The notes below the pieces were generated by a model. That model was not told the origin of the DNA. It searched no databases and saw nothing but the letters and a program-made list of their open reading frames with translations. A program made the translations under genes and the position numbers. A DNA stretch of 64,000 bases from Emydura subglobosa (lineage: Eukaryota > Chordata > Testudines > Chelidae): assembly GCA_007922225.1 (NCBI GenBank), contig ML680053.1, positions 21,202,379 through 21,266,378 on the forward strand, written 5' to 3'. Below, in pieces: positions 10,801-22,800 of this stretch; the stretch's first letter is position 1, and every line of letters begins with the position of its first letter.

Positions 10801-13800
10801 ATTAAAAACTATTGGCATTTAAATGGAAATATGCTGCTTATCTGTAATAGCAAATGCTGCCTCTTTGTTTTATAGGTGGCACATTTTTACAATTCAATTG
10901 ATCAACAAATGATTGAGAGTCAGAAGCCAATGATGTTACAGACTGCCTTAGCATTTGAACAAATAATTAAGGTAAAGCAATTCCTCTTTGTTGCTTTAAG
11001 CTTTGGCAGTGTCACTGTTGTATATATTTCATGCGCTGTTAGCTTTTTGTGGTTATTTATTAGCCTGTTGATTTTATAACTGCAGCTTTTCACTGACTGA
11101 GAACATCTCTTTCATCTGCATTTAGCTAGACAATTATGACCATTTCTTTCAGATATGATTCTTTCCACTGTTAATTAATGCCTTTTTTACCTCCATATTT
11201 AATTATTTTAACGTGTTTTCTATGAGTTTGCCCTTAAAGACCAATTGGAAGCTACAGATAGGGCAGAATGTGGCTGTGTGCTTCAGTAATGGTGGTGATA
11301 TAGAAAATATTACAGAAGTTCTCAGAAATTTGCACTGGTTTCCTGTTTACTTTCAGGTGCAATGCAAGATTGGTGTTGAACTCTAAAGCACTATGATTTG
11401 GGTACTGGTTTTCCAAGAGGCTCTCTATTTACCACTATGACTATTGAGGTCAACTTTGGACAGGTCTCAGATTCGGGGGCTAGGGGCAGATGGTTCTTCT
11501 TGAAGGGCTCATGACTGCTCTTCATGTAAGCTCAAAACAGCCTGAGATTATTGCCCTTTAGGACATTTTGTAAGATCCATATAGTTACTAAGGCCTTTGT
11601 TGGTATATACGTACATGGTGGGGAGGCTTGCAGGCAATGGCTATAAGGACCGTCTTGGGTGAAAGTCTAATTTGTTACATTATTTTAATTTTTATGAACA
11701 TATGTCCAGAGAATGGATGGTATAAATTTTACATGTCTAAAAAGAAATAAAATATATCAAAATCTCATGTAAGCATGGCCTCTCTACAATAATATTTAAA
11801 ATATAAACTTGGCAAGACATGTTCCAAAGAACAAGGAAAAATATAAAGATGTCTAAACTGAAAGTCAGATTGTTTGAAAATACAGTGTACTTTTAAACAA
11901 TTACTTTTTTCATAGAGAACGTGTATATTTGATGAAGTAAGTAGTTGTTGGTCAGTTCATGGTCCACTCTGAGCAAAGATGCAAGGGAGTAGAGGAGATG
12001 TATGGCATCCCTGTGCCATATCAGACTGTGCATAGTGGCTAGGTCCTATATCTCTGTCAGGTTGATGGAGCATGGGCAGTGTCTTGATTCCTTCCCCCTC
12101 AACCCACTCATTGGTTTAATTACTCTGGTATGTTATGGAGCATATGCTGTGATATATACTCCTTTCTGGAGCAGTTTCTCAATCTGTGATACGCGTACCC
12201 AGGCAGGGGGTACACGGGGAAAAACAGAGTGAAGGGGAGGCAGGTGGCAGTTGCCGACTTCTGAGGAAGCCAGGCGGCAGCAGCCTGCTTCCCACCCTGT
12301 CACAGCTCCTAGCTGGGAAGTGAGCAGCAGCCCCCAGCTTCTGGGGAAGGTGGGCGGCAGCCCTCTGCTTCCCGCCTGGTCACAGCTCCTATCTGGGAGG
12401 CGGGTGGCAGCCGCTAGCTTCTGGGGGAGGCGGGCAGCAGCCTCCCACTTCCTGCTGGGTCCCAGCTCCCAGGTGGGAGTCCGGTGGCAGCCTCCTGCAT
12501 CTTGCAAGCTGGGCTCACAGCTGGGTGGCAGCCACCCACTCCCCAGCTCTGAGCCGAGGGACATCCTCCAGTGCCCCAGCTTGAAGACAGGCAGCAGTCG
12601 CCTGCCCACATCTCTGGGTCCCAGGCGGCTCGGAAGCCTCCTCTGCTCCAACCCGGATTGTGTGGCAGCCCTCCTTCCTGGCTCAAAGCCCAGTGCGCAG
12701 AAAACTTGTCAATTTTACTGCTCTAGCTGAGCAGTGAAATTGACAACTATGACAGCCCCAGATTTCACCAGTTACCCTCTTTTCCTGTCTCTCTCTCTCT
12801 CGCCCTCCTTCTTTGTCCCTCTCTCACCCCTTCCTCCTCTCAAATCTATGGCATAAAATTTGGCGTGGCATTTTATATTCCCCAGCATTGGCATGCCGCT
12901 CAAAGCCTCCTAGCTTTGACCAACATCACCTCTAGCCCAGGTACATACTTGAGTTGTGCACCCCTGGTGTAAAGGTGGTAACCCTACCCACACTAGATCT
13001 GACATCTGTCATATCACGGCCTTATATACTCAGCCCTTCTTCCAACATATGGCTCACATTAGTCTGTAAATATAAAATCCTATGGAAAATTGAGTGTTGG
13101 GGTACTTATTAAAATGTTCAGAAGTTAGGGGGTACTTGCTTCTTAAAAGGTTGAGAAACACTGGGCTAGACTACAAACTGATGATTTAGCTCTATATTTG
13201 TCATTAAACCTTGCAACGTTTATTTTATTTATTTCCCTTCTCCCCCAGCATTCGAAAGCTGGCTCTGGGGGAAAGACACAGATAACGTGGGATAACCCTA
13301 AAGAATTAGAAGCATATATCCAAAAACTCCAAGCTGCTGCTGAACGGCTTTCCACTGAAAATAGAAAACTAAGGAAGTGGCATACTAGCTTTGTTGAAAA
13401 GGTATGTTTTAATAATAAAACTGAAATAACATTTTGTGTAACCTGCTTTCTTCCATTTTCATTGATGACTAATTAATTGTATTATATTTAGAACATTTTA
13501 AATTCTTTCTCTAACAGGTTGTAGTCCTCATGAACATTGATCTACTGCGACAACAGCAGCGTTGGAAGGATGGACTACAGGAACTTAGAACTGGTTTTGC
13601 TAGCCTTGAGTCACAGGCATGGTTTCATTATTGTATTGTAGGCTAAGAAGTAACTTTAAATGGAATTTTCAGTAACAAAAAAGAACTAATAATAAAAATG
13701 CAGAGCTAAACTATAATGCTTTTGTGCCAAAAACATAAGATCCCAAGACAGCATAGAATATATGTGTGGACTTTAAAATTAGACATGCATTTACTTTTTA

Positions 13801-16800
13801 AATAATGATGAAATGTTTTCCTTGCCTGTCAAGTCCTGAGTACATAGTAACGTATTTTCACAATAAGAGTTAATGGCACTGCTATCATCTAAACCAAAGC
13901 AAAGAATGCTCTTTTGAAATACCATTTAAGTCAATGGGAGTTTTTCTATTGACATTAGCAGTTACGGGATTATACCTTTAAATGGATGTGATGTTCCCAG
14001 CATTTCTAGTGCAAATCTGTAATACTGTAGTCAGGTGTTTGCAGATAGGCAAAGGAAATATTCACCTTGTATTTTCTTTACGTTATCTGCCACAAACTCT
14101 TGAATTGCACAGTATGAATAATAAATAAACTAGGCAAATATTTGGTTCTGCACATATTCTGCTGCTACTTTTGTTTCCTAATTGTTTTTTTATAAATTCA
14201 GTTTTTAAAGCTTTGCAATTTTACCTTGAAGTCAATATTTTTTTAAAAAAAGGTTTAAAAATTTAACCATTCTTGTTGTAAAAGCTGTATGTGTGCTGTT
14301 TCGTAATTCGGGAAAATGAACTAAAAGAAAAACATTTTTCTGCTAAACAGCTTCTCTCCTCCTTCATAACAAATGGGTAATGCCTCTGACCTGTGGAATC
14401 AGTGGTGATCAAGTGTTGTTGCTAGAGGATCTAGGATTAAGGCCCATCTTTCAACTGAGCCCACTTGAAATTCCATCTCTAGTGGTGGAACAAGGAGGTG
14501 GTTTTGTTTTTCTTGACCACTTTGTTTTATTAGTTTAATTTTTATTCACTTTCATGCAGAAGCATTTGAAAAAGAACAATGGTTCAGTAATTAGATCATT
14601 AGTTTAGGACTTTGGAGACCTGGGTTTAAGTCCCTGATCGTCCACAGGCTTCCTGTGTGACTTTGGGCAAGTCACTTAGCGTCTCTGTGCCTCAGTTCCC
14701 CATCTGTAAAAATCTGGATAAAAATATTTCTCTACCTCAAAAGGATTTTTTTAGTATAAATACGTGAAAGATTGTGAAGTACTCAGGTACGATAATGGGG
14801 GCCATATCTGCCTAAGATAGATGTTCCAAATGGCTCCTGGTTTACTGAGTAAAGCCCTGAGTGGTATTCGATTTCAGTATTCTTTTTTGACAATTTTTCC
14901 TTAACGTAGTTAGAGCCAAGAGCAGTGTTTCTTAATTCAGTGGCTACAAGGAAGCAGCGTTATATCCATGAATAATGATCTATCATCCCAGACCCTGTGC
15001 ATCCAAGTTTAAAGATGTAAGGATGTTTGAGGAAACATTAGAGAAATAAGTAGCTGAAAATGCAGAGAGACCTCAACCTGCACCATCAAATCCAGCATAA
15101 CAATCCACTGATTGCTACCAATACCAAGTTTATTCAAAAGGAGACTGTTGATGTATCAGAAAGAAAAAACTGGAGCAGAAGCTCCCTAGGAAAACCAAAG
15201 TAAATTTTCTTCCAAAACCAACAAAATCCTCAGCATGAGAGAGAGAAAATGAGTGTTTATGTATGAAAGCATACAATTCCTGTACAAGATTTTTCCATTT
15301 GATCTACCGTCTGCACCCAGTCACTTTGACTGGTGATAGTAACAGCAAGGTTCAGGTCACAAGTCATGCATACCTGTTCATGGACAGCATCACAAACAAT
15401 GCCCTGTCCAGAGAAGCAGACCCACACATAACTTGCTAGCTGCTGGAAAGGATTAATGTTCACCAGTTCTTCAAAATGAACAAGAGCCTTTTCAACACAG
15501 TGCAGAAAATTGTTCATCTAGGGGTCAAAATAGACATGTATCTATCCATAATTTTACCATTACGGTAAATATTTTCACAGATCAAAAACTTCATTGCATC
15601 AGTCATTTTCTGGAAGTGGTCATGCATAGCCAGTTATTTCCAGCTGTTAGGGTAGTGCTGCCATGCATTTGTATCATTCCCTGAATGGGATTTCTCAAAA
15701 TGTGCCTCTGGAAATTCCTTCTGAAGATACAGAATCACTTACTAGATGCAATGCAAAATTAAGCATCGTTCCTGGATTACATCTGAATGTCCCTCTGTGG
15801 GCAGGTGAGTACAGACAACACGCTGAAAGCCAACCCAGTTGTTACTCTAGAACCTTTCTTACTTGTAGTGGAGAAGGGAAGCATACCTGCAGAATAAGAG
15901 CATATTGGAAGACAATCTGGCCCATGGGTTATGGTCCTTCTCTCTCTCTCAAAAAAGAAAAACATTCAGGTTGTTCAACCTTACAGATTGTGCCTTATAG
16001 ATTTCTGGAATCTCTGAGTATACATCTTTTTAATTTACTTTGACAGCTCTAAAACATAGATATGGCCATACAGCAACAGACCAGCAGTTCATTGAGTCCA
16101 GTATTGTTTATGAGAGAGACCAATACCAGCTGCATTAAAGGAAGATGCAAGGAATTCTATAGTGGACAGTTATAGAATAACTTGCCCCCAACCAAAGTTT
16201 CATCTTTTTGCCTGTTAGTTAGAGGTTGGCTTATGCACTGAATTTGAATGTTTATTTCCCTTCCAAAACCAGGGAGTAATAGAGGTCAAAGCTTCTCTCA
16301 GAAGCTATGGAAATGACATTCTGGGCAGAGAAGAATATCATTATCATCTTGGCAAATCTCACAGAGACGGAGCCTTCTTACAGATCGAGTGCCACTTGGA
16401 CCGATCTCTTGCTAGGTCTTGGAGATGGCTTGGCTGGATATTCAGTTTATGTCCATCATTAGCAAGCCTATTGTGCCGCCAAAACTTGGCATACACATGA
16501 ATGCTGGCAGTGTAGTGGATTCCATTGTAATCATGCTTAGTAATTTATTGGTCTTCCATCCTAATAATCTGCAGCCTGTCAAGACAGTTCAAATAAAAGA
16601 TACATAAATGAGGAAAAAGAGAAAACTGGACTCCTCCTTCTAGTCCTCTAACATAGAATGCATATGTTTGCACTTGATAGACAGCCAAGGAACCTCCATT
16701 GCATCAGCACAAAAGACCAGACATATTGAAGCAAGGATTTCTTCATCCAGACATGGACCACCGACAGTTAACAGTTTGAGTATCAAAGAGAAGTAAAATT

Positions 16801-19800
16801 CAGAAGGAATTCTCTTTAAACTTCATTAATACATTTTGGTATCCAGACAGAATTCATGTGGGAAATTTAATTTATTGATCTGCTCAGATTTCATTTCCGC
16901 TGTAACGTGAAGCAGAAAACTCTCAGAAGAAAGGCCTATTTTTTGTTTGTAAAGTGCCTGGGACAATGGGGTCCTGGCCTCTACCATAACTAATAAATAA
17001 TTAAAATAATTAGAAAGTTCTGGTAATCTCAGCTGCACTAGAGTTCTTCAAGGATATTTGGTGGGGGTCCTAAAACCAAACATCGTATAGTAGGATAACG
17101 ATGTGACAGGTATATCAGACTCCCCATCCGAGTATCACATATCAAGATTAATCAGAGCGATAGATTAGACAAGCCTCTGATGGCCTTTTAGTTGTCTAAA
17201 AGACAGGTTTTGAAATTAGTTTAGTTCTCTATACAAGAGCATAGGATATGAGGAAATGTTATTCTTATCATTCCAGAAACCTTTCTGCCCAAGGTAAGTT
17301 CTTTTCACTATTTCCCTGGGAAATAGTTCTCCCATTGTTTGTTTGTTTCAAACTTTGGCACTCTTTGGAAAGATTGTGGCATAAATGGGCATTCGTAGAG
17401 CTCTAAAGCATACAGACTATAGACACCAATTTCTCCTGTTCATCTTATTCCATCCAAAATTTCAGGGTCTTAGAATCTCTAGGTTGCTGCAGGCAATATG
17501 TTAAATTCCTGTACCAGTTGACATGCTATGCATTTCAGAAACTATTCATGGAGAGAATTGGGGTTCCCTTTGCAAGGTACTTAATTACATTATAAGAAAC
17601 AGTTTGAGCCTCATCCAAGGAAGATTTGCAAAGTGGGTTTCCATTCATCTGCAGAACCATCCTTTAGTAGAAAGGTGCCGCAAATAATTCCTTAAATGAC
17701 AAAGCTTTTGCTTCATGTGGGGGGGGGGAACCTTCCATTTCTAATTATTATTCTGCTGTAATAATAATTATAATTCTTCTCTGTCCTCTCCTCCCACTTC
17801 TGTGAATTACTGCTCACTACTTCCTGTTTATTATGTATGAGGACTGTGGCTGTGCAGCAGAATAAGAAATTTCTTACCTGTTAATTTTCTTTCTGTTAAC
17901 TTCTCTCCTCATTCAACCCATCTTGGTAGTGTGGTAAATGATCGGAATGTAGTTAGTAACACATTCACGTTTTTCTCTAAAAGGAGACTTAAACATATAA
18001 TTGCCTTAAGGTTAGTTGGTTTCTTAATTTATGGAGTGTTTTTATAGCTTTGGAAGAACTTTTCTGGGGCCTTCATTCAAGAATGGGGCTCAGTCCTGGA
18101 GACTCCAGCAACAACAGTAGACTGGCTCTGAATTCCACAGGTGAGAGGAATAATCCATTTGTGATGAATGAGGAAAGACAGTCCTAACAGAAAAAGAATT
18201 ATTACGTAAGAAATGTATCATTCCTTTTGCCCTTTGAAAATTTGCTGCAGTAGTGTGATTGTTTTACAAAGTAACTTTTTGAAGTGCACGATATAGCTTT
18301 AGACTTTCTCACAGTGTAATACAGCAAATTCCAGTGAAATTCTCTTTAATCATTCCTGCTAGTGTGCTTTCTTCCTCCTGTAGAGACTGTCTTCAGTGAC
18401 TAATGTCCTTGCTTTGAGAGACAAGATCTAAAATATATTTATTAAATAATGATAATTCTTCAAACCACACAGGATTTCCCAAAACAGGTACCTAAAGATA
18501 GGCTTCTAAATCGTAGGAACATAGGTATTTCCATACTGGATCAGACCCCTGGCCCATCTAGTCCAATGCCTTGTTTCCAACTGTGGCCAGTACCACATGC
18601 TTCCGAGGAAAGTGCAGGTACTTCACAGTAGACAGATGTTGGATAATCTGCTTCCATAAAGATCTCATCCTAACATCTAACAGATATTGTTTTAAGCCCT
18701 GAAGCCTGAGATTTTTTATCCCTACCAAACCTCTTTCTTTGTATTAAGTGTTATAATTGTTTTTTCTTATTAGCCATATAAACATCCAGTACCTCTTTGA
18801 ATCTTACTAAATTCCTGGGCTCAATGACATCTTTTGGGACTGAATTCCAGTCTATTTATGCACTGAGTAAAGGTATGTAAATTAAATAAATTTTATTGAA
18901 TTTTAGGGTTTCCTTCCACGTGATATGAAAGCCTGGAGACAACACTGGAATCATCAACTCTACAAAGCTCTGGAGCATCAATATCAAATGGGTTTGGAGG
19001 CACTCAATGAGAATCTACCAGAAATAAATATTGATTTAACTTACAAGTAAGATATTTTTTCCTGCTGATAAAATATTGTGACTAGAATTTGTCTAAAATA
19101 TTAATTTTGTTATGGTTTGTTTCACTTTTTAGACAAGGAAGATTACAGTTCAAACCTCCTTTTGAAGAAGTACGAGCTAGATATTACAGAGAAATGAAGA
19201 GATTCATCTCCATTCCCAATCAGTTTAGAGGAGTGAATGAGACAGAAGAGGAGTCGATCTTCACTATTATGACTGAAAGAAATGCAAGTGGATTTCTGAC
19301 TACTTTCAGTAAAGCAGAAGATTTATTCAGAAGACTGGCAGAAGTTTCAAATCAGTTTAAGGTGTGTACAATATTTTGATTGCATCAGACTTTTCATTTT
19401 AGACCTAATTACAATTTTTTCAGAGATGAATCATTTTAGAAGACATGGAACATTGATTTTTGTTAGTCTCTGTGCATTCTGGTTCTGATTTAGCAAAGCA
19501 CTTAACCAAGTGCTTAATTTTAAACATATGAATAAGTCCATCCCTAATCAACAAAGCACTTAAGCATGTGCCTATCTTGAAGCATATGCATAATTCCCAT
19601 TAAAATCTTAATTTTATGAGAGACTGCTGTCCCTTGTTCAAGGTTTGTTTAACAGTATCATTAAAAAGCATGGTCATGTCATACCAGTCTATGGTTTGTG
19701 ATTTGAGCACTGACTAATGCAAAATATTTTTGTGCCAACAAGAGAACCTCCAGTTGTTATGGTTAAAATGATTGAAAGGTACAAAATATTTTTAAAAATG

Positions 19801-22800
19801 GTAGATTGAGAACATAATAAAAAGAGTAATCTATTTTTTAAAATTAATGTCAAGCAATGATTTATAATCTTTAACATCTTATTTTCTATGTAATCAAATA
19901 TAATTTTGAAAAGGAATGGATTATAATTGGACAAGTAGATATGGAAACTCTGGTGGAAAAACATCTTTTTAGTGAACAAGATTGGGAAAAAAACTTTAAA
20001 GCATTAAAAGGGAAAGGGAAAGAAGTGGAACGTCTTCCAAGGTACAGTACACCTAAAAATTGTTGTGTATGAACAATGGACTTTTTCACTGGCCATCACT
20101 GTAGTGTAAATAGTGTAATAGAAATATATTTTATATGAAAAAAATTTGGCAGCGTTTCAGAATTTTTAACATCAGTGTACCTTTATACATTTTTAACTCC
20201 TCATTCTTCAGATTAGTGTTACAGAACTTTATGACTTTGAGTCCAATACAACTTCCATTGAAATCACTTGAAAGTCTCCCATTGACTTTATGAGAATTGA
20301 GTCAAGCCCTTCTAGATTAAGGCCCTATCAAACACATATACCAAGAAAGTGCTTAACAGTTGAATTCACGAAGTACTGTTCCAGTTAATAAGTACTTGGG
20401 GACTTTAGGGCCTGACTTTTGCAAACACGTTTGCACATAGGGTTGCCACCTTTTTAATTGCTGGGAACTGGACCCCTGAGGCTTTGCCCCTACCTCGCTT
20501 ACTTCTTTTCTTCCTGCCCCTGTCACTCGCTGGAGTGTCTCCAGCTCCCTGCCCCGTCCTCCCCCATCTGGACTCCCTCTGCCTGGGGGCTGGGATGGGA
20601 GCTGCTGCAGCCTGACAAGGAGCCTGTCTACAGGTAGGAGGTGGCCCCGGCTGAGCAGGGTCTGGCATTGGTTAATGACCCAGTACCTCCCCCTGCCCTG
20701 CGGTAACTGCACTTTTGGTGTCCAGTCTGTACATCTGACCGGACACTGCCAGGACCCCTTTTTGATCAGACTTTCTGGTTGAAAACTGAGCATCTGGCAA
20801 CCGTAAATGGCACCTGGACATAGAAGCCAAAAACTAGACTGTCTGGATAAAACCTGGATAAGTGGCAACCCTATGCACATGAGTAACTCAGATGCTTAAG
20901 TTTTTGTAGGATTAGGCCTTTAGGCTTGATCCCACATTGACATATGCTAGTATGGACCCTTGTACATGTGGATTTCCATTCATGTGAATGCATTGCATGA
21001 GTGCAGAAATCTGGGTTAGAAAATACTGTTGCAAGATAAAGATCTAAAGCCCCGATCCTGCCAGTACTTAAGAAGGTACTTAACATTATGCATGTGTAGT
21101 AGCCCCTTTGACTTCAGTGTCACCATTCTTGTGCAAAGTTAAGTTCATGCATAAATATTTGCAGGGTTAGGATCTTAGCTTGTAATGGCTTCCAGTGAAA
21201 TTGTACATACAGTGATTGCAGTATTTGAACATTTATGAATAACATAATTGCATATACACACATTAAACCACATTTATTTGTGCACTTCTTTATGAGCAGT
21301 TTTTCTTTGTAAAATATTAAGCTGTAAAACTATGAAAATATTATTAAAGATAATTAATAAAATATTGAAAGTTACAGTTTTTTAAGTTTATTATATAACA
21401 TGTATCGTAATGAGAATATTGCCTCTAATCTTTTCTCTTTTGGAATCTGTCATATTGAATCTTGAAGCACCATAAAGATAGATTGTTTAATTGTTAATTG
21501 CAACCCTGTGAAGACTGTGATTGATGATCTTATTCAGAAGCTGTATGATGTTCTTGTTATATCTTTAAGAAAGTCCATACAAGGTAAATAATTTTGAAAT
21601 ACAATGGTGGTAGGTTGGTTGGTTGTTTTTTTTTTTTTTTTTTGTTGTGTTTGCTAGCATGTAGTAACCATTTTATTTAAAAAAGTTTTTTTTTTATCCT
21701 GGGGAATACTGAAGTACCAAAGGTACTATGGAGCGAAAGTAGACTGTCTTTAGTTTTCCATTAAGGGCTTGATACAAACGTTCAGAGTAAACATTTGTTG
21801 TTTTTATTGACTTCTTTGGGTTTTGGATAAGATTCTGTAAACTTAATTCGGCCACAACTATTCCAGAAATAACCAAAACTATATGAAATTTCTTGTGTGT
21901 TTCTCTTCTAGAGAAGATTTCTTGAAAGTTTGAGGGTAGTGGAGGCTAGGGAATGGACAGAACTCTTGCTCCATCCTTACAATGGGACAGGGGAATGGTA
22001 TAGGCCAGAAGCAAATTACTGCCCACCTTAGGGCAAGAGGGGTAGGGAACTGTGTCTCAAACGGATGTCCCTGAGGCACAGTGCCTAGTGGTGTTTGTAT
22101 TTCAATAGTTAGAGTATCATCAAGCGGTTAGGTTGTCTGCAGCCACTGGCTGCAGCCTCCTGAATTTTGCAATGACATAGACTGGGAGAGCTTATTAGAG
22201 CTTATTAGCCCTTATTAGTCTTTTTTTAAAATAATAATGGGCTTAGCTTCCAATTATTCCAATCTGGTTCATATTGAGTAGTACCTTACTGAGGGCTAAA
22301 TTGCATTTTTTAGACATGGCTTTAAGCAAAGCATACTATATAAACTGCATTACCCCAGCAGTAAGCCTGTGCTGGCAGCAAATTACATGACAGCTCAGCC
22401 ATCTTTGCTGTTGTATTTTGGGAGGCAGAGCCAGGTCTCTGCCCATCTCCCATTCCTCCCTGCCCACCTACTATGGGAGAGCAATGACTATGTGCCTAGA
22501 TCCATAGTTTAGGTATTAGAGCAGAGGTGATTTTTATTCTCTCTTATTGCCCTGTTATCTGAGTATATATGGTATTTATACAACTTTTATTCCTTTAACA
22601 ACTGAGTGCCTTATAACATTTTTTTAAAGATATATGTATCCTCACAACTGCGCTGTGTGGTAGGGAAGTGCTATTATTCCCATTTTATAGCTGGAAAACT
22701 GAACTACAAAGTGACTGAGCGGAGCAGGGAATTAAATCTGGGTCTCCAAAGTCACAGGTTAATCCTATAACCACTGAACCATCTTTCATGTAGTCCAAAT

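Larger units (their letters stand above)
12172..13163. mobile_element. Non-autonomous hAT-like transposon
   Basis: Left end CAGTTTCTCAATCTGTG and right end CTTAAAAGGTTGAGAAACACTG form imperfect terminal inverted repeats of the CAGTG(G/T)TTCTCAACC type known from hAT elements. Next to the ends are GGTACGCG/GGGGTACTTG-like motifs. There is no transposase. The inside is filled by a GC-rich minisatellite. No clear 8-bp target duplication was found. Confidence 0.6.
15000..18230 (+). mobile_element. Probable degraded retroelement with DIRS-like right end
   Basis: No frame gives a clear enzyme. The right end has an imperfect inverted repeat (17865-17915 and 18165-18216) whose arrangement resembles that of DIRS copy A: two complementary copies about 250 bp apart. 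Short frames at 15663-16043 and 16419-16607 are uninterrupted but match nothing I can name. A CR1-like fragment has inserted near 16045. The DIRS assignment is inference from end structure only. Confidence 0.35.

Noticed and set aside
12133..12730. Long overlapping ORFs on both strands (172 and 159 codons)
   Set aside because: They lie in a GC-rich tandem array inside a transposon; Ser/Pro/Gly/Leu repeats follow the array, and both strands are equally open.
14572..14660. tRNA gene from the B-box-like GGTTTAAGTCCC
   Set aside because: No cloverleaf; it is the tRNA-derived head of a SINE.
15257..15517. 86-codon minus-strand ORF as a gene
   Set aside because: Looks protein-like but matches nothing I know, has no neighbouring splice signals and lies in probable retroelement debris.
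20353..20880. 175-codon minus-strand ORF
   Set aside because: It spans a GC-rich MITE; composition explains the open frame.
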